From: an uncultured Coriobacteriia bacterium
Lineage (GTDB): Bacteria; Actinomycetota; Coriobacteriia; Coriobacteriales; QAMH01
Length of the DNA: 9,600 bases
Reading direction: 5' to 3'
Assembly: GCA_949283445.1 (NCBI GenBank)
Contig: CASDTD010000255.1
Location: 1 to 9,600, forward strand
Shown: positions 1-5,032 of the stretch, one piece after another
Layout of the letters: each line of letters begins with the position of its first letter
Numbering within the stretch: the first letter of the stretch is position 1
Position numbers and translations under genes: made by a program
The notes under the pieces: generated by a model
Told to the model about the DNA's origin: nothing
The model's database searches: none
Seen by the model: the letters and a program-made list of their open reading frames with translations, nothing else

Positions 1-918
1 CTGCTCGAGCAGATGTCCATCGACGAGGCGTACTTAGACGTGAGCCCCGGGCGCTTCACGAAGGAAAGCCCCGTGGCGATTGCCGCGCGCATACAGGCCC
101 GCGTAGCCGAGCTGGGCGTGACCTGCTCCATCGGCGTGGCGAGCGGCAAAGCCGTGGCGAAAATCGCCTCCGACATGGACAAACCACGAGGGCTCACCGT
201 CGTCTACCCGGGAAGCGAGGCGGCATTTCTCGCGCCTATGGACGTGCAGGCATTGCCCGGAATCGGCAAGCAAAGCGCCGCGCGCCTGAAGTCGCTCGGC
301 ATCTTCACGTTGGGAGACCTCGCGAACACCCCGGTCGAGAAGCTGAAGCCCATCTTCGGCGTGAACGCAAACGACGTCCGCCTGCGTGCAGCCGGCATCG
401 ACACGCGCAAGGTTGAAACGGAAAGCGAAACGAAATCCGTAAGCCACGAGCGCACCTTCACCGAAGACCTCACGCGACGCGAGGACATCGAAGATGCCAT
501 CGACTATATCGGGTCGCTGGTGGGCAGGCGCTTGCGCCGCAAGGGACTTGCCGGCCACACCGTATTCATCAAGCTGCGCTACAGCGACCTGTCGCGCCGC
601 ACCGCACAGCGCGCCCTGCCAGGAAATGTCGACGACGAGACTGTCTTCATCCCCATCGCCAAGCAGCTCATCGACGAGATATGGCGTCCGGGCGACGCCG
701 TGCGGCTCGTAGGCGTCGGGCTGTCGGGCTTCGAGCCTCACGACGAGCAGCTCGGGCTGTTCGCAGACGACGACACGCCGCAAGGACACCCCGAAATCAT
801 CAGCGCGGCCGACAAAGTGCGCGACAAGTTCGGCGACGGTATGCTCAAGTTCGGCCGCGAGCTGAAGCTGAAAGCAGAGACGAGCGGCACCACCGGCATG
901 AACGACGGCGAACTCTAG
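1..918 (+). CDS. dinB: DNA polymerase IV (Y-family translesion polymerase), 5' end missing
   Basis: Error-prone Y-family polymerase that extends primers across damaged template bases. The frame is open from base 1, so the gene starts left of the window; 305 residues are visible. The first residues carry the palm motif SIDEAYLDV (ATG of this motif at 13), whose Asp-Glu pair binds catalytic metal. By comparison with known DinB about 100 N-terminal residues are missing. Next come the SIGVASGKAVAKIASDMDKP palm stretch, a helix-hairpin-helix thumb (LPGIGKQSAARLKSLGI), and the little-finger domain starting near KSVSHERTF. The motif QLGLF at 748-762 matches the beta-clamp binding pentapeptide and is followed by about 50 further residues. 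The stop is TAG at 916-918. The next gene is convergent. The ATG at 13 is an internal Met, not a start. Family assignment is very secure. Confidence 0.96.
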   Translation: MLEQMSIDEAYLDVSPGRFTKESPVAIAARIQARVAELGVTCSIGVASGKAVAKIASDMDKPRGLTVVYPGSEAAFLAPMDVQALPGIGKQSAARLKSLGIFTLGDLANTPVEKLKPIFGVNANDVRLRAAGIDTRKVETESETKSVSHERTFTEDLTRREDIEDAIDYIGSLVGRRLRRKGLAGHTVFIKLRYSDLSRRTAQRALPGNVDDETVFIPIAKQLIDEIWRPGDAVRLVGVGLSGFEPHDEQLGLFADDDTPQGHPEIISAADKVRDKFGDGMLKFGRELKLKAETSGTTGMNDGEL

Positions 919-926
919 CAGGCCTC

Positions 927-969
927 GATGGCAAACGGGAAGGTCATTTATCGTCGGTCATTTGCCATC
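927..969. repeat. 9-bp perfect inverted repeat just after dinB
   Basis: GATGGCAAA at 927-935 is matched by its reverse complement TTTGCCATC at 961-969 with a 25-nt loop. The loop and right arm also contain the direct repeat GGTCATTT at 942-949 and 956-963. It starts 8 nt after the dinB stop codon, so it could fold at the end of the dinB transcript. No T-run follows the right arm, so it is not a standard intrinsic terminator. Confidence 0.4.
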
Positions 970-984
970 ACTCTCAACGGCAAG

Positions 985-1107
985 TTTTTGCGTTCCTGAA
1001 GCGCAGGGACACGGTTCCGCGTCAGGAATTTTCGCTCCTGAAACGAAATCGTTGCAGGAGCGAAAAAAACTGGCAGCCGCAATTGCAGAAGCGAAATAAT
1101 TTGACAC
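985..1107 (+). repeat. Dispersed structured intergenic repeat, copy 1
   Basis: First of three related elements. Boxes related to CGCTCCTG start at 991 and 1033; reverse-complement boxes start at 1055 and 1086. The inner hairpin has arms at 1021-1040 and 1055-1074 and a 14-nt loop (AAACGAAATCGTTG) that can itself pair AACGA with TCGTT. The outer arms are CGTTCCTG at 991-998 and CAGAAGCG at 1086-1093, here imperfect. The palindrome GCAATTGC lies at 1079-1086. The element fills the gap between convergent dinB and the BRCT-helicase gene, ending 4 nt before the helicase stop. The T-rich side is 5' and the A-rich side 3' of the stem on both strands, the opposite of an intrinsic terminator. Function unknown; the strand given is only the shared orientation of the three copies. 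Confidence 0.85.
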
Positions 1108-1111
1108 GCCT

Positions 1112-3052
1112 TCAGCACACGAACGGCTGCTTTCGAGCCGAGAGGTCCTTGCCATCGTAGAAGTCGAGCACCTCGGGTGACGTCTTAAGGAAGCTATCGG
1201 AACAGTGACGCGCGAGGTGCAGCCCCTCGATGGAGGTGAGGCGCGAGAGCGCCGTGTACAGCTGCCCCGGATCCCAGCAGTCAGGGTAGATCGACGCGGC
1301 GTCGAAGGTCTGGCCCTGCGATTTGTGAATCGTGATGGCATAGGCGAGCTTGAGCGGAATCTGCTTGAACGTCCCTATCGTCTCGTACTCGGTCTTTCCC
1401 TGCGAGAGCATGGGGCGGACGACTTCCCACGTGTGCCTGGTGACAGACACGGTGCCTCCGCTGTCGAACTGCACGTCGACGTACGCTTTCCCACACGCGA
1501 GCACCGTCCCCAACGAGCCGTTCATGAAAGTGCCCAGAGGGTCGTTCACCAGCGCCATGACGCGTGCGCCGGGCTTGAGCTCGAGCTCGTCGAGCGTCGG
1601 CTTGTCCCCGTTCTCGACCGTGCCCGTGACGCCCGCCCGATATACAGACGCCTTGCCGGGAAGGGCGTCCAGGTTCCTCTTGTTCTCGCGGTTTGCCATG
1701 TCGTTGCGACCACACAGGATAATCGCGTGCTCGGGAACGCTCCTGCGCGCATGCTCCTCGATCCATCGAAGCCCGCTGGTATCGCCGACACGGCAGGCAT
1801 TCAAGGCGGCAACGAAGGTTCTGTCCCGCTGCCTGATGGCCTTGGTCAGCTCGACGCCCTCGAAGGCCCATGAATCCCATTCCGTGCCCATGAAGGGATA
1901 GCCGCCGCCAACATCGTAGCCGTATTTCTGCTCGAGAATGCCCCGCTCGGCTTTTGGCAGGACCGGTGGAAGCTGACAGAAGTCCCCCACGACCACCAGC
2001 TGGCAGGGCGCCTTTCCCTCCTGTGCACGCAGCCGCGAGGCAATCTTGAGCGCTGTCGACAGGTAATCGAACAGGTCCATGCGGCACATGGATATCTCGT
2101 CGACAATCATGAGGTCGCAGGACAGCAGGGGCGAATCGGGGGCAAGCCAGGGCCGCACATTCATCTCGAGCGTTCGCTCGGGACGAATGCCCAAAGCGCG
2201 GTGGATGGTGGTTCCCCCGATGTTCAGCGCCGCTATGCCCGTGGGCGCGCAGGTGATGACGTTTTTGCCGCTTTCGGATGCCTTGGCGATGATCTTCCTG
2301 ATGACGTACGACTTGCCCGTCCCGCCCAGACCGGTCAGGTACACGTTTTTCCCGGCATCGACCAAGTCCATGACCCGCTGCTGGCCTTCGGTGAGCCCCT
2401 GGAAATTCCGGGAGACGACCTCGACCGACGTCCGTTGCTGCTCGAAACGCTCTTGCTGTTCCCGAAGCGCCTGAGCTGCCTGCCCGCCAGATTCTTGCGC
2501 GTGGGAAAGAAACGCTGCCTCGGACACGATCTTGACCTTGCCCTTGCCGGTCAGCATCAAATCCAGCGCCTTCTTGATCTTTCCGCCGAAGCTCCCGTAC
2601 CCCCATGCCGGGCTGCCCTGCTCTCCGACGACGACGTAGTCGGTCTTGCCGGAAACCGAGCCTTTGACGAAGCCCCCGGCAGCAGCGATCATCTTCTCCA
2701 CGGTCGCCTTGCCGCCATCGACGGAGAAATCCCCCGTGAGCACAAAGGACTTCCCGAACACCGATTCAACCGGACATTCGGAAACGGGATTCTCGAACAG
2801 GTCGGCGAAACGAGACAGGAGCGCCTTTTCCTCGGCGCTCACCACCCCGTCTTTCTCGACGGCAGAGAGGATCTTGCGCGCTGCGCTGACGAAGACGTCG
2901 TCGACGTCGGCGTAGCTTGACTCGACCTCGAAGAGCAGCGCGCGGACGTCCCCGATGAGGATTTCCTCAGATTTCCCGAGCTCGGCGAGCTGGTCGACCA
3001 GCTGCTTGACGCTTTTCGTCTTCTCGCTTGTCTGCCCATACACCAACGACAT
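1112..3052 (-). CDS. BRCT domain-PIF1-like superfamily 1 helicase fusion
   Basis: Predicted ATP-dependent DNA helicase of 646 aa. Residues 1-94 are acidic and helical; the stretch AVEKDGVVSAEEKALL (64-79) recalls TerB-like helical domains, only weakly. Residues about 95-190 form a BRCT domain similar to that of bacterial DNA ligase (GKSFVLTGDF, then GGxV, then SGKTDYVVVGE). A Gln/Glu-rich linker (194-206) leads to the helicase core: Walker A GLGGTGKS 241-248, CAPTGIAA 268-275, Walker B DEIS 318-321, GDFCQLPP 356-363, HKSQGQTFD 576-584 and ALSR 601-604 with the expected arginine finger. These match PIF1/RecD-like SF1B helicases. The frame is open to a GTG at 3085, but ATG 3052 has GGAGG 6 nt upstream and is preferred. 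A role at stalled forks or G-quadruplexes, with BRCT as a DNA-end or protein docking module, is inference. Confidence 0.92.
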   Translation of the reverse strand: MSLVYGQTSEKTKSVKQLVDQLAELGKSEEILIGDVRALLFEVESSYADVDDVFVSAARKILSAVEKDGVVSAEEKALLSRFADLFENPVSECPVESVFGKSFVLTGDFSVDGGKATVEKMIAAAGGFVKGSVSGKTDYVVVGEQGSPAWGYGSFGGKIKKALDLMLTGKGKVKIVSEAAFLSHAQESGGQAAQALREQQERFEQQRTSVEVVSRNFQGLTEGQQRVMDLVDAGKNVYLTGLGGTGKSYVIRKIIAKASESGKNVITCAPTGIAALNIGGTTIHRALGIRPERTLEMNVRPWLAPDSPLLSCDLMIVDEISMCRMDLFDYLSTALKIASRLRAQEGKAPCQLVVVGDFCQLPPVLPKAERGILEQKYGYDVGGGYPFMGTEWDSWAFEGVELTKAIRQRDRTFVAALNACRVGDTSGLRWIEEHARRSVPEHAIILCGRNDMANRENKRNLDALPGKASVYRAGVTGTVENGDKPTLDELELKPGARVMALVNDPLGTFMNGSLGTVLACGKAYVDVQFDSGGTVSVTRHTWEVVRPMLSQGKTEYETIGTFKQIPLKLAYAITIHKSQGQTFDAASIYPDCWDPGQLYTALSRLTSIEGLHLARHCSDSFLKTSPEVLDFYDGKDLSARKQPFVC

Positions 3053-3058
3053 GGACTG

Positions 3059-3063
3059 CCTCC
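3059..3063 (-). promoter_or_regulatory. Shine-Dalgarno site deciding the start of the BRCT-helicase gene
   Basis: On the minus strand GGAGG lies 6 nt before the ATG at 3052-3050. It supports that ATG over the in-frame GTG at 3085, which would add 11 residues. Confidence 0.8.
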
Positions 3064-3110
3064 GGTTCTTCGCGCCGCGCCACACTCAAGCGCAAGCTTC
3101 TCGCAAGGAA

Positions 3111-3116
3111 AGTATA
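3111..3116 (-). promoter_or_regulatory. Candidate -10 box for the BRCT-helicase gene
   Basis: TATACT on the minus strand matches the sigma-70 consensus at five of six positions and would give a leader of about 50 nt before the ATG at 3052. No good -35 hexamer is visible at 16-19 bp spacing. The direct repeat GACACAG (3129-3135 and 3141-3147) occupies the -35 region and could be an activator or repressor site, but that is speculation. Confidence 0.45.
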
Positions 3117-3160
3117 GCGAGACGCTGCGACACAGGCCGTGACACAGATCATGGCGGCGG

Positions 3161-3280
3161 TTTTTTGCGCTCCTGAACCGCGCGGGCACTGTTTTCCGTC
3201 AGGAATTTTCGCCCCTGAAACGAAATCGTTGCAGGGGCGAAAAAACCTGACAGCCGCAATTGCAGGAGCGCAATAATTCG
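3161..3280 (+). repeat. Dispersed structured intergenic repeat, copy 2 (best paired)
   Basis: Second copy and the most regular one. CGCTCCTG-type boxes start at 3168 and 3210, reverse-complement boxes at 3232 and 3263, with the same 42/22/31 spacing as the other copies. The inner arms 3198-3217 and 3232-3251 pair at 18 of 20 positions around the conserved 14-nt loop (3218-3231). The outer arms TTGCGCTCCTG (3165-3175) and CAGGAGCGCAA (3263-3273) pair perfectly over 11 bp. GCAATTGC occurs at 3256-3263. Unlike the other two copies it lies between divergent genes, upstream of both the BRCT-helicase (-) and acetyltransferase (+) promoters, so a role restricted to 3' ends does not fit. Function unknown. 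Confidence 0.88.
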
Positions 3281-3329
3281 CCATGCGCAACGCACGCGCT
3301 GGCACTTTCGCCTCTGTTCATCTATCACG

Positions 3330-3364
3330 TTGACACATCAGACACACTGCGACGATGCTATACA
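3330..3364 (+). promoter_or_regulatory. Candidate promoter of the acetyltransferase gene
   Basis: An extended -10 form, TGCTATACA, lies at 3356-3364 and would start transcription about 40 nt before the ATG. A perfect TTGACA lies at 3330-3335, but its 23-bp spacing to TATACA is too long for an ordinary sigma-70 pair. The extended -10 may therefore act alone, or the true hexamers differ. Confidence 0.4.
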
Positions 3365-3398
3365 CTGCTCATGCAATTGAAGTCGGCTTCCAGTTCAC

Positions 3399-3404
3399 AG
3401 GAGG
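3399..3404 (+). promoter_or_regulatory. Shine-Dalgarno site of the acetyltransferase gene
   Basis: A perfect AGGAGG lies 6 nt before the ATG at 3411 and fixes that start. Confidence 0.8.
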
Positions 3405-3410
3405 ACGCCC

Positions 3411-3983
3411 ATGCTCACACAAACCCAGATTGACGCCTTTATCGAGAAGCGCTCGCGGGGACTTGACATCGTACCCGGAACCGAGGATGCACAGACTATG
3501 CATGACGGAGCACAAGACGCGCTCCAGCTTACTGCCGAGCTGAACAACTCATACCATACGCCAGAAGAAATAGCCGAGTTATTCGAACGCATTACCGGCA
3601 AGCCTGCCGAAGGAATCAGGATCTTCCCGCCGTTTTCCACTGACTTCGGCAAGAACATCACAGTCGGGGAAAACGTCTTCTTCAACAGCGGATGCCGCCT
3701 GCAAGATCAAGGTGGCATAAGAATCGGCGATAACGTGCTGGTGGGGCACAACGTGGTTTTCGCCACGCTCGACCATGACTTCGACCCCCAGAAACGAGCG
3801 CTGCTGCACTCCGCGCCCATTGTCGTCGGAAACGACGTCTGGATTGGCGCCAGCGCCGTTATAACCAAGGGCGTTACCATCGGCGACGGTGCCATCGTGG
3901 CAGCGGGCGCGGTAGTGACCAAGGACGTCCCTGCACGCACCATCGTTGGCGGCGTGCCAGCAAAAGTCATCAGAGAGTTATGA
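3411..3983 (+). CDS. Sugar O-acetyltransferase (maltose/galactoside acetyltransferase type, left-handed beta-helix)
   Basis: Acetyl-CoA-dependent transferase of 190 aa, the usual length for the LacA/Maa/NodL family, cytosolic and normally trimeric. Residues 1-65 are the alpha-helical N-terminal region; from about 70 hexapeptide repeats of the left-handed beta-helix follow (ITVGENVFFNSGCRL, IRIGDNVLVGHNVVF, PIVVGNDVWIGASAVITKGVTIGDGAIVAAGAVVTKDVP). His122 in ATLDHDFD sits where the family's catalytic His lies, and W144 in NDVWIG is the conserved Trp. The C-terminus GGVPAKVIREL is typical. The acceptor sugar cannot be told from sequence. The gene stands alone between the divergent BRCT-helicase and the toxin-antitoxin operon, 89 nt before the antitoxin start, and by eye looks less GC-rich than dinB or addA, which may mean acquisition by transfer. 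Confidence 0.9.
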   Translation: MLTQTQIDAFIEKRSRGLDIVPGTEDAQTMHDGAQDALQLTAELNNSYHTPEEIAELFERITGKPAEGIRIFPPFSTDFGKNITVGENVFFNSGCRLQDQGGIRIGDNVLVGHNVVFATLDHDFDPQKRALLHSAPIVVGNDVWIGASAVITKGVTIGDGAIVAAGAVVTKDVPARTIVGGVPAKVIREL

Positions 3984-4030
3984 GTGCTTTATCCTGCTGC
4001 GCAAGAGCTCGCATGGCGTGAGCAAATCCA

Positions 4031-4039
4031 TGCTATTAT
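4031..4039 (+). promoter_or_regulatory. Extended -10 promoter of the toxin-antitoxin operon
   Basis: TGCTATTAT is an extended -10 (TGn followed by TATTAT, five of six matches to consensus). No convincing -35 is present 17 bp upstream. Transcription would start around 4046, inside the palindrome at 4042-4058, which is a suitable arrangement for autorepression. Confidence 0.55.
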
Positions 4040-4041
4040 GT

Positions 4042-4058
4042 TGTCATACCGTATGACA
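4042..4058. promoter_or_regulatory. Palindromic operator of the toxin-antitoxin operon
   Basis: TGTCATAC (4042-4049) and GTATGACA (4051-4058) form a perfect 8-bp inverted repeat around a single C. It lies directly after the -10 box and 14 nt before the antitoxin ATG. Ribbon-helix-helix antitoxins of the RelB/DinJ type are known to bind such palindromes and repress their own operon, so this is the expected autoregulatory site. Binding itself is inferred. Confidence 0.65.
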
Positions 4059-4072
4059 GATTGGATGATCAG

Positions 4073-4387
4073 ATGGACCCCATGGTTTCCGCACGCGTGC
4101 CAGCAGAGCTGCGTGACCAGGCAAACGAACGGCTGAAGGCGATGGGCGCCACGCCGACTGAGCTCATCAACCGTGCCTACCGCGAATTCGTGTCGACAGG
4201 AGAACTTCCCGGCGGTTCTGACATGCTTCAGCCCGGACACCGCACGCTTGACGAATCGGAGCGCGACAAGCTCGCTGCGAGCATCGCCGCAACCTCGTCA
4301 CCCGTTCCGGAAAGCTATTTCGCGGGCAAATCGTATGATGAGCTGTTGGAAGAGGAGCTGGCGCATGCCTATTCGAGTCTTGCTTGA
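4073..4387 (+). CDS. RelB/DinJ-family antitoxin
   Basis: Antitoxin of 104 aa. The N-terminal strand and two helices, VSARVPAELRDQANERLKAMGATPTELINRAYREFV, match the ribbon-helix-helix DNA-binding dimer of RelB/DinJ antitoxins, including the family pattern LGxTPxExIN followed by a TGxLP end. The C-terminal half (about residues 50-104) is acidic and probably the flexible part that wraps around the toxin (KSYDELLEEELAHAYSSLA). The start is uncertain: a TTG at 4061 (108 aa) and an ATG at 4082 are also in frame; ATG 4073 is preferred because GGAT (4063-4066) sits 6 nt before it, though this is a weak Shine-Dalgarno. The gene overlaps the toxin gene by 23 nt and is probably autoregulated through the palindrome upstream. 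Confidence 0.85.
   Translation: MDPMVSARVPAELRDQANERLKAMGATPTELINRAYREFVSTGELPGGSDMLQPGHRTLDESERDKLAASIAATSSPVPESYFAGKSYDELLEEELAHAYSSLA
4353..4357 (+). promoter_or_regulatory. Shine-Dalgarno site of the PIN toxin inside the antitoxin gene
   Basis: AGGAG (within AGAGGAG) lies 7 nt before ATG 4365. It supports this start over longer in-frame starts that would run far back into the antitoxin gene. Confidence 0.75.
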
Positions 4388-4817
4388 TACCAACGTGCTC
4401 ATAGACTACCTCGCACGACGCGAGCCATTCTTCGAGACAGCGTGCAAGCTGCGTATCGCCGCCCATTTCGACGATGTCGAATTATGGGTCTGCCCCCAAT
4501 CGTTCTCGGATGCAGAATACGTGCTTCGGCGTGCCATACCCACAGACCAACTGCGCTCGATGATGCTTGGCTGCTTGGAGTTTCTGCACGTCGCGGCGCC
4601 ATCGGCGGCTGACCTGCATGACGCCCTCGCCTCCTCATGGCCAGACCTCGAAGACTTTCTCATCGCGCGCGGCGCCGAGCGCGTCAAAGCTTCCTACCTG
4701 CTCACGCGTGACGAAAAGGGGTTCACGGAATCCAACGTGACCGCCCTGTCCCCAGCTGAGTTTCTCGATGTGCTGAAAAAAGAGCACGACATCGAGTACG
4801 ACGAGCTGGAATTGTGA
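4365..4817 (+). CDS. PIN-domain ribonuclease toxin (VapC-like)
   Basis: Predicted metal-dependent RNase toxin of 150 aa, a typical PIN toxin length. The opening MPIRVLLDTNVLIDYL is a classic PIN start, with Asp8 as first metal ligand. Glu51 (in SDAEYVLRR), Asp97 (in WPDLEDFLIA) and Asp116 (in YLLTRDEKGF) fit the other three acidic positions of the domain. The active site therefore looks intact. The C-terminal tail (KKEHDIEYDELEL) is acidic. The frame is open back to 4173, but that would lie wholly across the antitoxin gene, and ATG 4365 has a good Shine-Dalgarno. The RNA target (tRNA, rRNA or mRNA) cannot be predicted. A PIN toxin next to a RelB/DinJ-type antitoxin is a mixed pairing, since DinJ-type antitoxins more often accompany RelE/YafQ-fold toxins. 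Confidence 0.88.
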   Translation: MPIRVLLDTNVLIDYLARREPFFETACKLRIAAHFDDVELWVCPQSFSDAEYVLRRAIPTDQLRSMMLGCLEFLHVAAPSAADLHDALASSWPDLEDFLIARGAERVKASYLLTRDEKGFTESNVTALSPAEFLDVLKKEHDIEYDELEL

Positions 4818-4835
4818 TCGCGGGCTATGACGCGG

Positions 4836-4997
4836 TTTCTCCGCTCCCGAAACGCGGGGTGCCGTTTCCCGTCAAAATCTTGCGTTCCCGAAACGCGGGG
4901 GCGTCGTCTCGTATCAGAAATCTTCGCTCCTGAAACGAAATCGTTGCAGGAGCGAAAAAATCTGGTAGTCGCAATTGCAGGAACGCAAATTTTGACA
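4836..4997 (+). repeat. Dispersed structured intergenic repeat, copy 3, with an extra left unit
   Basis: Third copy, in the same orientation. Boxes start at 4842, 4883 and 4925, reverse-complement boxes at 4947 and 4978. The inner hairpin arms are 4913-4932 and 4947-4966 with the same 14-nt loop (4933-4946). The outer arms TTGCGTTCCCG (4880-4890) and CAGGAACGCAA (4978-4988) pair except at one position. The left unit is present twice in tandem with a period of 41 nt (4842-4882 and 4883-4924), each copy able to form a small hairpin, CCCG-AAACG-CGGG. GCAATTGC lies at 4971-4978. The element occupies most of the gap between the convergent toxin and addA genes. No function can be assigned. Confidence 0.85.
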
Positions 4998-5032
4998 CAA
5001 GCAACGTGCAGCAGAGGCGCCACCGCGCCCTC

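Noticed and set aside
991..998. CGCTCCTG box as the Chi hotspot of the neighbouring AddAB
   Set aside because: Chi sites are short single motifs scattered through genes; here the box occurs in structured intergenic elements, and nothing in the window links it to AddAB.
1021..1074. Hairpins of the three repeats as intrinsic terminators
   Set aside because: On both strands the stem is preceded by T and followed by A, the reverse of the U-tract rule, and one copy lies between divergent genes.
958..1341. Minus-strand open frames through the three repeats that encode similar peptides (FFRSCNDFVSGAKI; also 2967-3305 and 4694-5023)
   Set aside because: The likeness follows from the repeat DNA itself, the frames run into real genes on one side without similarity, and the conserved part is explained by the hairpin. 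No start or ribosome site supports them.
1205..1873. Long open frames antisense to the BRCT-helicase, addA and dinB
   Set aside because: They are shadows of GC-rich coding genes, with Arg/Ala-rich low-complexity translations and no recognisable domain.
4173..4817. Long 214-aa version of the PIN toxin
   Set aside because: The first 64 codons lie over the antitoxin gene in another frame and resemble no domain; ATG 4365 has a Shine-Dalgarno and begins exactly at the PIN fold.
985..4997. Repeats as CRISPR or as insertion-sequence remnants
   Set aside because: Only three copies, kilobases apart, with no spacers, no cas gene, no transposase and no clear target duplication at the ends.
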